Shown one piece after another: positions 32,213 to 41,119 of a stretch of 64,000 bases of DNA. Origin of the DNA: Microbacteriaceae bacterium (lineage in GTDB: Bacteria > Actinomycetota > Actinomycetes > Actinomycetales > Microbacteriaceae); assembly GCA_025465095.1 (NCBI GenBank), contig JAODME010000013.1, positions 146,934 through 210,933 on the forward strand, written 5' to 3'. Below the pieces are notes generated by a model that had not been told where the DNA came from, did no database searches, and was given only the letters and a program-made list of their open reading frames with translations. The position numbers and the translations under genes were made by a program. Within the stretch, counting starts at the first letter, position 1. Every line of letters starts with the position of its first letter.

Positions 32213-33703
32213 TCAGTGGCCGGCGACGTACTCCGAAGGCAGCGACTCGTTTTCCGCCGGACGCCGAATAAAGAACGCCGCAGGAATCGCGAAGAGCGAG
32301 ACGATCGCCCCGTAGGTGAACGCGGCCTGTATCCCCGTGGCATCCGCCACAACATTCGAAGCCCCACTGTTCGTGGAGGTTGCCGCCACCGAGACCATCA
32401 CCGTCACGAAGAGGGCGGTGCCCGCCGCCGCCGCGACCTGCTGCACCGTTCCCACGATCGCGCTACCGTGCGAGTACAACGATCGCGGCAGCGAGGCGAG
32501 ACCCGAGGTGAACAGCGGCGTGAACAACAGTGCCAGACCGACGCTCAACGACAGGTGTACGGCCAGCACCAGCCAGAACGAAGAGTTCTCCTCGAGCAGC
32601 GTCATCGACCAGAAGGTCGCGCTCACAAGGATCGAGCCGGTGACCAGCAGACCGGTCGGACCGAAGTGATCGTAGGCGCGCCCAACGAAAGGGGCGAGCA
32701 ACCCCATGGCGAGACCACCCGGAAGCAGCAGCAGCCCGGTCTCCAGGGCGTCGAGCCCGAGCACGGTCTGCATGTAGATCGGTAGCAGGATGATGGTGCC
32801 GAAGAGCGCCATCATGCTGATGGCGAGCATCCCGATAGTGAACGTGAACGTGCGGGAGGCGAAGGTGCGCAAATCCAGCAGGGCGGCATCCTTCCTCTGC
32901 AGGCGCAGTTGACGGAGGATGAACGCGGCGAGCGCGACAACGCCGATGCTCAGGGAGATCCATGGGGACGTCATCGACATGGCGCTGGCCTCGCCGAAGG
33001 TGCTGAGGCCGTAGACGAGGCCGCCGAAGCCGAGGGCGGAGAGAAGCACCGAGAGCACGTCGACGCCGGTGCGACGCGGGGTGGTCACGTTCTGCACGCG
33101 CGCGGCGCCGAGCGCGAGCGAGGCGAGAGCGATCGGCAGCACCAGGAGAAACATCCAGCGCCAGTCGAGCACGCTGAGGATCAGACCGGAGATGGTCGGC
33201 CCGATCGCCGGGGCAACCGAGATGACGACGGAGATGTTGCCCATCGTCCGGCCGCGCGAGGCGGGCGGAACGAGCGTCATGACGGTGGTCATGAGCAGTG
33301 GCATCATGATGGCGGTGCCGGTTGCCTGCACGACTCGGCCCGCGAGCAGGACCTCGAAGTCCGGAGCAACGGCGGCAATGAGCGTTCCCGTGCTGAAAAG
33401 CGTCATGGCGGCGATGAACACGGGACGGGTGTTGAACCTCTGCAGCAGGAATCCGGTGATCGGAATCACCACGGCCATCGTCAGCATGAACGCCGTCGTC
33501 AACCACTGGGCGGCGCTCGCCGTGATGCTGAGATCTGCCATGAGGTGTGGCAGGGCCACTCCCATGATCGTCTCGTTCAATATGACGACGAACGCAGAGA
33601 TCAAGAGGAGCCGGATGACGAGTCGGTTGCGCTTGTCGAGCGTTTCCTGCGCCGTCCGAATGCCGGTACCGTCGGCCAGAGTCAGCGGGGCTGTTTCAGT
33701 CAT
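32213..33703 (-). CDS. MDR family MFS transporter (DHA2-like)
   Basis: 496 aa; NETIMGVALPHLMADLSITASAAQWLTTAFMLTMAVVIPITGFL. Confidence 0.9.
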   Translation of the reverse strand: MTETAPLTLADGTGIRTAQETLDKRNRLVIRLLLISAFVVILNETIMGVALPHLMADLSITASAAQWLTTAFMLTMAVVIPITGFLLQRFNTRPVFIAAMTLFSTGTLIAAVAPDFEVLLAGRVVQATGTAIMMPLLMTTVMTLVPPASRGRTMGNISVVISVAPAIGPTISGLILSVLDWRWMFLLVLPIALASLALGAARVQNVTTPRRTGVDVLSVLLSALGFGGLVYGLSTFGEASAMSMTSPWISLSIGVVALAAFILRQLRLQRKDAALLDLRTFASRTFTFTIGMLAISMMALFGTIILLPIYMQTVLGLDALETGLLLLPGGLAMGLLAPFVGRAYDHFGPTGLLVTGSILVSATFWSMTLLEENSSFWLVLAVHLSLSVGLALLFTPLFTSGLASLPRSLYSHGSAIVGTVQQVAAAAGTALFVTVMVSVAATSTNSGASNVVADATGIQAAFTYGAIVSLFAIPAAFFIRRPAENESLPSEYVAGH

Positions 33704-33765
33704 GGATACCTGTCGTGAGGCCGAGGCGGAGGGAACGGCTCCGCTTCCGGGCGCTCAGAAAGCAC

Positions 33766-33795
33766 AGCGGGAATGGACTGCCCGCTATTCCCGCT
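33766..33795. promoter_or_regulatory. Perfect inverted repeat upstream of the MFS gene
   Basis: AGCGGGAAT-12nt-ATTCCCGCT. Confidence 0.4.
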
Positions 33796-33844
33796 CCGGC
33801 GCACGATTCTGACCGGTGGCTGCCCGGAACCCACGGGTGGGGCC

Positions 33845-34183
33845 TCAGCGGGGTTGAGCCGGGTTCGTCGGCACTCCCTGTGATGGCGGATTGATCGGGG
33901 GCCCGGATGTCGCCGGCGAAACCTTCGACCCACGCTCACTCGAACTGACTTCCGGCGTGCGTTCTGGGATTGCCTCTCCAACCGTCGCGCCCTTGCGCAC
34001 AGCCTCAAGCCGCGCTTCGATCAACACGGTGACGGGCAGACGGTTGCCGTGCTCTCTCTCGTAGGCCAGAAGCTCGCCGAGTGACTGCTCGTCGAGCGCG
34101 GTGATGCGGGACGACAATGCCGCGAGGGGCACATGGTCGTAGTCGGGCAGCGGAAGCTCATCACGGTTCGGGGATTCGTTCAT
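33845..34183 (-). CDS. Hypothetical protein
   Basis: 112 aa ORF MNESPNRDELPLPDYDHVPLAALSSRITALDEQSLGELLAYEREHGNRLPVTVLIEARLEAV. Confidence 0.65.
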   Translation of the reverse strand: MNESPNRDELPLPDYDHVPLAALSSRITALDEQSLGELLAYEREHGNRLPVTVLIEARLEAVRKGATVGEAIPERTPEVSSSERGSKVSPATSGPPINPPSQGVPTNPAQPR

Positions 34184-34302
34184 CGCCGCTTCTCCTCGGA
34201 ATGTCGCGTGTTCGAGGTTCCACGCTAATCGCGCGCGCCGCGGCCCTCAAGGGGGCGGTTCACCTCATTGACCAGCCCCGCAGGCAGTCCTATGCTCGAC
34301 TC

Positions 34303-34320
34303 ATCAACTTTCGAGTTGAT
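34303..34320. promoter_or_regulatory. Candidate ArsR-family autoregulatory operator
   Basis: ATCAACT-TTCG-AGTTGAT immediately upstream of the HTH gene. Confidence 0.5.
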
Positions 34321-34334
34321 CACGCGATGGGTTG

Positions 34335-34688
34335 ATGATGACCGACGAGAGTGACGCTCAAGCTCGCCTTGATCGCGCGTTCCTCGCCCTCGCGGACCCC
34401 GTGCGGCGGAAGCTGATCGCGCGTCTGTCCCGCGGTTCCGCCACGGTGAACGAGCTCGCCGCGCCGTTCGAGATGACGAAGCAGGGAATCTCGAAGCACA
34501 TCCAGGTACTCGAAAGCGCTGGTCTCATTACCCGGACACGGGACGGCCAGCGCCGGCCGTGCCATCTCGACGCCGCGGCGCTCGAAACGCTCACCACCTG
34601 GATCGACACCTATCGCCTCAACGCCGAGCGGCAATTCCGTCGCCTTGACGCAGTGCTGCAAAAGCAGCAGCAGAACCAGAAGGAGTAG
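34335..34688 (+). CDS. ArsR/SmtB-family winged-helix regulator
   Basis: ALADPVRRKLIARLSRGSATVNELAAPFEMTKQGISKHIQVLESAGLI; start 34332-34338 ambiguous. Confidence 0.9.
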   Translation: MMTDESDAQARLDRAFLALADPVRRKLIARLSRGSATVNELAAPFEMTKQGISKHIQVLESAGLITRTRDGQRRPCHLDAAALETLTTWIDTYRLNAERQFRRLDAVLQKQQQNQKE

Positions 34689-34699
34689 GAGAAGGAACA

Positions 34700-35176
34700 A
34701 TGACAAATCCGACCTCGATCACCGTACCTGACGGCGTTCCCTTCATCGACATGGTGCGCGAATTCGATGCCCCGCGTGCCGAGGTATACCGCGCGTACAC
34801 CGAGCCGGCGCTCGTCACGCAGTGGCTCGGTCCCCACGGTTACGCGATGACCATAACGGAGTACGACGTTCGTTCCGGCGGTTCGTGGGCTTTCAGCCAC
34901 CTTGACCCCGACGGCAACTCATGGGGATTCCACGGCACGTTTCACAGTGTCGACCCGAACGAGAGCATCGTGCAGACTTTCGAGTTCGAAGGGATGCCCG
35001 GCCATGTGAGCCTCGAGTCCGTGCGCTTCGAAGATCTCGACGGCCGCACGAGGGTCGTCGCCCACGCGGCCTACCAGTCCGTCGAGGCTCGTGACGCGAT
35101 GGCAGCGGGCGGCATGGAGAAAGGCGTCAGGGAGGGGTACGAGCGCCTCGACGCGCTGCTCGCCGTGACAACGTGA
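34700..35176 (+). CDS. SRPBCC (AHSA1-like) domain protein
   Basis: FDAPRAEVYRAYTEPALVTQWLGPHGYAMTITEYDVRSGGSWAF. Confidence 0.92.
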   Translation: MTNPTSITVPDGVPFIDMVREFDAPRAEVYRAYTEPALVTQWLGPHGYAMTITEYDVRSGGSWAFSHLDPDGNSWGFHGTFHSVDPNESIVQTFEFEGMPGHVSLESVRFEDLDGRTRVVAHAAYQSVEARDAMAAGGMEKGVREGYERLDALLAVTT

Positions 35177-35267
35177 ATCAACCGCGAGCCGGCGCCGGGC
35201 GACGGGCGGGGACATTTCCTTGCGTGCGGCCTTACAACCCACCGAGCACAGGGATAGGGTCGATTCC

Positions 35268-35627
35268 ATGTCGAACCTGGTGGAACGAATTGCTGAATCC
35301 ATGAGCTCTCTCGGCGTGAGGCGCGCCTATGGCGAGCCCGTGACGATCGGTGGCGCGGAGTTGATTCCCGTCGCGTTGGTGTACTTCGGGTTCGGGGGAG
35401 GCAAGGGCGAGAGCGAGGGCAGCGAAGGAGGAGACGACAAGCAGCCCGCCGGCAGCGGCGAGGGAGGCGGGGGAGGGGGAGCGAGCATCCCCATCGGCGC
35501 CTATGTGACCGGATTCGACGGCCCAACCTTCAAACCGAACCCGATCGCCCTGCTCATCGTGTCGATTCCGGTGTTGTGGGTGGGCGGACACTCGTTCGCG
35601 CGCGTTATCCGCGCGCTCAAGAAATAG
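35268..35627 (+). CDS. GerW/YtfJ-like sporulation-family protein
   Basis: VERIAESMSSLGVRRAYGEPVTIGGAELIPVALVYFGFGGG...C-terminal TM. Confidence 0.75.
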   Translation: MSNLVERIAESMSSLGVRRAYGEPVTIGGAELIPVALVYFGFGGGKGESEGSEGGDDKQPAGSGEGGGGGGASIPIGAYVTGFDGPTFKPNPIALLIVSIPVLWVGGHSFARVIRALKK

Positions 35628-35667
35628 ACGCGGAACAGGCGCTCGACCCACCGCCGGAGCCAGGACC

Positions 35668-36072
35668 GTGGCGACCTCGCTTCCGCGCATCAGCCTCATA
35701 CGCTCGCCCGACTCGCTGCGGAAAGATCGGGATGAGAGTCGATGGCGGATGTTCCAGGTCGTCGATCCTGAACGGCGAGAGATCGTCGGTTCGGCCGGCT
35801 ACAAGCGACTCTCCGGCCAGCGCGTCATCGAGATCGGTTTTCAGGTAACTCCCGCTCATCGCAGGAGAGGTTACGCGACGGCTGCCGCGCGCGAACTCAT
35901 CGCCCGCGTATTCGCGGAGGAGGATATCGACGCGATCGAAGCGGAGTCCCTCGCCGCCGAAAACGCCTCGGTGCGAATACTGCGAGCCTGCGGATTCACG
36001 AGAGCCGGCGAGGCTCACGCGGCGGACGGAGCCCAACTGTGGCGCTGGCGGCTCGAACGTCGCCTCGACTGA
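35668..36072 (+). CDS. GNAT family N-acetyltransferase
   Basis: IEIGFQVTPAHRRRGYATAAARELIARVF, NASVRILRACGFTRAGEA. Confidence 0.88.
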   Translation: MATSLPRISLIRSPDSLRKDRDESRWRMFQVVDPERREIVGSAGYKRLSGQRVIEIGFQVTPAHRRRGYATAAARELIARVFAEEDIDAIEAESLAAENASVRILRACGFTRAGEAHAADGAQLWRWRLERRLD

Positions 36073-36087
36073 CGGTGGTGAACGAAA

Positions 36088-36114
36088 GGAGCCGGACCCG
36101 TTGGGTCCGGCTCC
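36088..36114. terminator. Bidirectional hairpin terminator candidate
   Basis: GGAGCCGGACCC-GTT-GGGTCCGGCTCC, perfect 12-bp arms between convergent genes. Confidence 0.75.
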
Positions 36115-36133
36115 CGAAGCACGGCAGAGCCGC

Positions 36134-36247
36134 TTAGGCGCTGTTGCTCTTTGTGGATGACTTGGCCTTCTTGTCGGCGCGCTTCTCCTTGAGAGACTTT
36201 GCTGCGACGGTCTTGCCGCTGCTCTTCTTAGGTGATTTGTCTGCCAT
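36134..36247 (-). CDS. Small Lys-rich protein, 37 aa
   Basis: Read by hand: MADKSPKKSSGKTVAAKSLKEKRADKKAKSSTKSNSA*; GGAGGG RBS upstream; absent from ORF track because <60 aa. Confidence 0.8.
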   Translation of the reverse strand: MADKSPKKSSGKTVAAKSLKEKRADKKAKSSTKSNSA

Positions 36248-36787
36248 AAGGCATCCCTCCCTCGGAAGCTCGAACGGCTTCAATCAGCTGAGACTACGCC
36301 TCTTCGACCGGGTTGGGGTACATCCCTTTCTCAGAATCGACTCGACCAGGTGTACCAGGACGCCTCCGGCACCTCGTTCAAAAGCACGACTGGCCCACCT
36401 CGCGCCTCTTGTACGGAAGTGGGTCATAAGACTGTGCGTGCGCAGATTCCGCCAGAAGATGTCGAGTCCCACCGACTACGCGGATGCCCGAGCGCCGGTC
36501 AATTCGAACACCTTGGGTGCGGTCTCTAGTCGTCCTCGACGATCCGCAGTTTCGCCGCGGTGACTCGCACCGCAACCTCGCCACGTCGACGTTCGGTGAG
36601 ACTCTCGCGCTTGTCGTGCAGCAGTTCGGAGATAGAAATTCGCGAAACACCAGCTGGATTGCGGGCACGTTGAGCGTGTTGCAGACGAGCGGCTGAGACA
36701 CCTTGCCGACGAACCCTGCTGCGGAGGCCCGGTCGACGCGCACGTCACGGATCTCGGCAGATCCAGCGGGCGACGAGTCGGAGGCAG

Positions 36788-37357
36788 TCAGCCGACCAAC
36801 GCGGAGTGCTCGTCCAGGCGGTGCCATGTTCGGTTGTGGTACACCAGCGGGGCGGATTCCTTGCCGCCGTCCGTGACCACGGCCTCCAGGGCATGGACGA
36901 CGACCACCGTGGAGTCGCCCGCCGTCAACTGGTCGATCACGCGCCCGCGAATCCAGGAATGCGCGCTCGGGAAGTAGGGCTCACCGGTGGGAAGCCGCGA
37001 CCACAGGGAGGTGTCGGCGAACCGGTCGACCCCGCTCGTGGCGCAGAGCTTCGCGATGTGCACCTGCTCGGAGCCGAGCAGGTGCACTACGAGGGTATCG
37101 GCGCGCCGGATGACCGGCGTGCTCGAGGACTGGCCAGACAGCGAGAAGACCAGGAGCGGTGGCTCCGCGCTGATCGACGACACCGAGGTGGCGGTTAGCC
37201 CGACCGGACCGTCGCCCGCGTCGGCCGTGATGACGGCGACCCCCGCTGGATGATTGCGGAAGGCGCCCTTGAAGGCATCCGGGCCCAGGCCGGCGAAATG
37301 ACGACGCTCGGCGTCGTCGGTGTCGGAGGCCGAGCGAAGCATCTGGTTCGTCGACAT
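36788..37357 (-). CDS. Flavin reductase family protein
   Basis: FRNHPAGVAVITADAGDGPVGLTATSVSSISAEPPLLVFSLSGQSSSTPVIRRADTLVVHLLGSEQ. Confidence 0.88.
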   Translation of the reverse strand: MSTNQMLRSASDTDDAERRHFAGLGPDAFKGAFRNHPAGVAVITADAGDGPVGLTATSVSSISAEPPLLVFSLSGQSSSTPVIRRADTLVVHLLGSEQVHIAKLCATSGVDRFADTSLWSRLPTGEPYFPSAHSWIRGRVIDQLTAGDSTVVVVHALEAVVTDGGKESAPLVYHNRTWHRLDEHSALVG

Positions 37358-37495
37358 GAAGCTCCAATCGGAAGGCGGATGTTGTCGTGGGTCAAGGTTG
37401 GTGCCCCGTGCGCGATTGCGCGAGCATATTGCGGAGTGTGACCTTATGTTTCGCCAGGCCGCGCAATCCGGGACGCTCGCCCGCACGATGGAAGC

Positions 37496-38878
37496 ATGCC
37501 CAGAGAGATCCGCTTCAACGCCTTCGACATGAACTGCGTCGCTCACCAGTCGTCCGGGATGTGGCGTCACCCCGACGACCAGTCGTACCGCTACAAGGAA
37601 CTGAGCTACTGGACCGAGCTCGCGAAGCTCCTTGAACGGGGCAACTTCGACGGCATCTTCATCGCGGATGTGCTCGGCACGTACGACGTGTACGGCGGCT
37701 CGAACGAGGCCGCGATCAGGCACGGCGCGCAGGTGCCGGTGAACGACCCCGTGCTGCTCATCTCGGCAATGGCGGCGGTGACGAATAATCTCGGATTCGG
37801 GGTGACCGCAGGCACGGCCTATGAGCATCCGTACCCCTTCGCCCGGCGTATGTCCACGCTCGACCACCTCACCAACGGTCGGGTCGGCTGGAACGTCGTG
37901 ACCGGATACCTGCCGTCCGCGGCCCGAAACATGGGCGCCGATGACCAGTTGGAACACGACGACCGCTACGACCATGCGGACGAATATCTCGAGGTGCTCT
38001 ACAAGCTGTGGGAGGGCTCGTGGGAAGACGATGCCGTGGTCCGCGACCGCGAGTCTGGGGTGTTCACCGACCCGAGCAAGGTCCACGAGATCGGACACAG
38101 AGGCAAGCACTTCACCGTTCCTGGGATCCACCTCTCCGAGCCGTCGCCGCAGCGCACGCCGGTGATCTACCAGGCGGGGGCGTCGCCCCGCGGCATCGAG
38201 TTTGCGGCCGGGAATGCCGAGGCGATCTTCGTCGCAGCATCGACGAAGGCGGGCCTCAAGGCGACCGTGAGCAAGATCCGCGACGCCCTCGAAGCGGCGG
38301 GACGCGACCGTCACTCCGCCCGCATCTACACACTGCTCACCATCATCACGGACGAGACGCCGGAGAAGGCACGCGCTAAGTACGAGGACTATCAGAAGTA
38401 CGCGAGCGAGGAGGGGGCGCTCGTGTTCATGTCGGGTTGGATGGGCATCGACCTGTCGAAGTACGGTCTCGACGAGCCGATCGGCAACGTGAAGAGCAAC
38501 GCGATCCAGTCGGTTGTCGCGAACTATCAGGAGGCGAACGAGGACGGCAGTGAGTGGACCGTGCGCGACATCGCCCGGCTCGGCGCAATCGGGGGGCTAG
38601 GCCCATTCATCGTCGGCTCCGGTGCAGAGATCGCCGACACTTTGCAGGAGTGGGTGGAGGAGACGGATGTCGACGGCTTCAACCTTGCGTACGCGATCAC
38701 GCCCGGCACGTTCGAGGACGTCGTGGAGTTCGTGATTCCGGAGTTGCGCAAGCGCGGCGCCTACCCGGAGGCCTACGTGGAGGGCACGTTGCGGAACAAG
38801 CTGCACGGCAGGGGCGACCGCCTGCCCGAGGAGCACAAGGGTGCGGGCTACAAGGTGGGGGTGCCGGCGCTTAAGTAG
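37496..38878 (+). CDS. NtaA/SnaA/DszA-type FMN-dependent monooxygenase (LLM class)
   Basis: FDGIFIADVLGTYDVYGGS, HLTNGRVGWNVVTGYLPSAARNMG, PVIYQAGASPRGIEFAAGNAEAIF. Confidence 0.93.
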   Translation: MPREIRFNAFDMNCVAHQSSGMWRHPDDQSYRYKELSYWTELAKLLERGNFDGIFIADVLGTYDVYGGSNEAAIRHGAQVPVNDPVLLISAMAAVTNNLGFGVTAGTAYEHPYPFARRMSTLDHLTNGRVGWNVVTGYLPSAARNMGADDQLEHDDRYDHADEYLEVLYKLWEGSWEDDAVVRDRESGVFTDPSKVHEIGHRGKHFTVPGIHLSEPSPQRTPVIYQAGASPRGIEFAAGNAEAIFVAASTKAGLKATVSKIRDALEAAGRDRHSARIYTLLTIITDETPEKARAKYEDYQKYASEEGALVFMSGWMGIDLSKYGLDEPIGNVKSNAIQSVVANYQEANEDGSEWTVRDIARLGAIGGLGPFIVGSGAEIADTLQEWVEETDVDGFNLAYAITPGTFEDVVEFVIPELRKRGAYPEAYVEGTLRNKLHGRGDRLPEEHKGAGYKVGVPALK

Positions 38879-38908
38879 CGACGGCGCAATCACCGTGCTG
38901 AACCGCGG

Positions 38909-39403
38909 CTACGCCGCGTTCGCCACCCCCGCGGTGAACGCGATGACCCGGCTGAGCAGGCCCTCCGCGCGCGCGGCAATGACAGCCGCGGGATCGGGCT
39001 GTTCGGCCGACGGGGGTGGGATGATACGGATGAGCAGCGAGCACGCGAGATCGGCACAGATGTAGGTACCGATCGTGTTGCCGTCACGTCCCGCCTGCCC
39101 GGCCCGGGGAGCTGTGAACAGGCGCACCTGGTCGGCGGGCTGCGGGGTGCGACACAGGGAGCACATTGCGGAGATTCCAGGCGAAAGCCGGTTCCCCGCA
39201 GCACGCAACACGATGCCGATCGGCTCCTCATCGACCCAGTGCACGAGATAGCCGCGCAGCGGCGCCCTCGCGTCGCGCCAGCCCAGGTACTCCCGGCTGT
39301 CCCACAGCACCTCGTGCAAACCGGGCAGCGGCATCCTGTCGATCTCTCCGTGCGAAGCGTTGACGATGCATTCACGGATGTCGGTGGCGCTGAGCGGCTT
39401 CAC
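38909..39403 (-). CDS. FBP-type (EF-G-binding, treble-clef zinc finger) domain protein
   Basis: MCSLCRTPQPADQVRLFTA...NTIGTYICADLACSLLIRI. Confidence 0.82.
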   Translation of the reverse strand: MKPLSATDIRECIVNASHGEIDRMPLPGLHEVLWDSREYLGWRDARAPLRGYLVHWVDEEPIGIVLRAAGNRLSPGISAMCSLCRTPQPADQVRLFTAPRAGQAGRDGNTIGTYICADLACSLLIRIIPPPSAEQPDPAAVIAARAEGLLSRVIAFTAGVANAA

Positions 39404-39574
39404 GTTCTCCTCGCGGGGGTGACGGTTCTTTCAGCGTACTCGCGCCGGACTCGTGCGAAAAGGCGATCCGGGGGTCGAGCCGCCCCGGAAGCGGAGGCCG
39501 TGGCCAGCGGCCGCGGTCGACCATGTTGAGCAGTCGCGCGAGCGTGCCGCGGGTCGGCTGAGCACGGCGGGAGG

Positions 39575-41095
39575 ATGGCGTTGAATGGGGAGGTGACCGA
39601 GCCGAATCTCATCTCCCGACTGCGCAACGACCTCGAGACCGCGCGGTTTAACGTCGAGACCCTTTCGGACTTGTGGGGAACGGATGCCGCGGCCGCCCTT
39701 TACCGCGGGCAGCGGGTGCCCGCCTTCCGGGCGCTCGTGCGCACCGATCCGGTCAGCACCCTCGCCCGGTTCTTCGTGCTGAACGCCCAGGTGCCCCGGG
39801 ATGCCCTTGCCTCGGCTCTGCCCTCGCTCGGCGTCGACGGAGCGGTCGCGCTGGGGCTTGCGGAGGACGCCGGCGCCGCAGACGTCCGGCCTCTATTCGA
39901 CCTGCGCCCCTACCGCTTCGTCGATTCGAACGGCATCGGAGCGTGGTGGATCCTCTCCGATCTCGGCGAGGTCGCGCTCGGACACGAGTTGCGCGAGGAT
40001 CACGTGCTGGGAGTGGGGGGAGCATCCCTGACCCTGAGCGGGTTGATGGTTCAGACACCGGTCGGCAGCGCCCTGGATTTAGGCACCGGCTGCGGAATCC
40101 AGGCGCTGCACGCGGCCCGGCATGCCGGCCGCGTCGTCGCAACGGACATCTCTGCCCGGGCACTGCGGATCGCACGACTCAATGCCGAGCTCAACGAGGT
40201 GAAAAACATCGAGTTCCGGCTCGGAAGCCTGTTCGATCCGGTCAAGGGTGAGCGGTTCGATCAGATCGTGTCCAACCCGCCGTTCGTGATCACGCCTCGC
40301 GACGTCGACGTTCCCGCGTACGAGTATCGGGATGGCGGCATGGTCGGCGATGAACTCGTCGCATCGGTGGTGCGCGGGGTGGCCGAACACCTAGCGCCCG
40401 GCGGCGTCGCCCAGTTGCTCGGCAACTGGGAGTACCGAGGTGATGGCGACGCGTTCGGCAGGGTCGCGGAGTGGCTGCAGGGCACCGGGCTCGACGCGTG
40501 GGTGATCGAGCGTGAGGTTCAGGATGCCGCACTGTACGCCGAGACATGGATCCGGGATGGCGGAACCCGCCCCGGGCGCCAGTTCGACGCCCTGTACAAC
40601 GCCTGGCTGGACGACTTCGCGGCGCGGGAGGTGCGCTCGGTCGGCTTCGGATACGTCACCCTCCGTCGCCCACCCGGTGCCCCGACACTGCTGCGCCTGG
40701 AGCGGATGCCGGGCCCTCTCGGGCACAATCCCACCGGGCTGGGGGAGCACCTCGCATCATGCCTCGCCGCACACGACTGGCAGGCCTCCGGCGACGATGA
40801 CGACCTACTTCGATCGCACCTCACGGTAGCCGGAGATGTCACCGAGGAGCGCCACTACTGGCCAGGCGCCGAGGACCCGACCGTGATGACCCTGCATCAG
40901 GGGGCGGGCTTCGGGCGATCCGTTCCGCTCGACACAGCGCTCGCGGCGTTCGTCGGTGCATGCGACGGAGATCTGAGCGTCGCCGTGATCATCGGCGCGC
41001 TCGCGCAGCTTTTGAATGCCGACGACGGCGCGCTCCGCGGCGACCTGCTGCCGCGCGCGCGCGAACTGCTCGTCACGGGGTTCCTTCACGCCTGA
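39575..41095 (+). CDS. SAM-dependent class I methyltransferase (RsmC/PrmC-like core with extra N-terminal domain)
   Basis: ALDLGTGCGIQALHAARHAGRVVATDISARALRIARLNAEL, FDQIVSNPPFVITP. Confidence 0.9.
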   Translation: MALNGEVTEPNLISRLRNDLETARFNVETLSDLWGTDAAAALYRGQRVPAFRALVRTDPVSTLARFFVLNAQVPRDALASALPSLGVDGAVALGLAEDAGAADVRPLFDLRPYRFVDSNGIGAWWILSDLGEVALGHELREDHVLGVGGASLTLSGLMVQTPVGSALDLGTGCGIQALHAARHAGRVVATDISARALRIARLNAELNEVKNIEFRLGSLFDPVKGERFDQIVSNPPFVITPRDVDVPAYEYRDGGMVGDELVASVVRGVAEHLAPGGVAQLLGNWEYRGDGDAFGRVAEWLQGTGLDAWVIEREVQDAALYAETWIRDGGTRPGRQFDALYNAWLDDFAAREVRSVGFGYVTLRRPPGAPTLLRLERMPGPLGHNPTGLGEHLASCLAAHDWQASGDDDDLLRSHLTVAGDVTEERHYWPGAEDPTVMTLHQGAGFGRSVPLDTALAAFVGACDGDLSVAVIIGALAQLLNADDGALRGDLLPRARELLVTGFLHA

Positions 41096-41119
41096 CCGCA
41101 CAACTCCACCCCGAGTTCC

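Noticed and set aside
37358-38314. N-terminal extension of the minus ORF 36788..38314
   Set aside because: Flavin reductase homology starts at MSTNQM (37357); the extension is antisense to the monooxygenase
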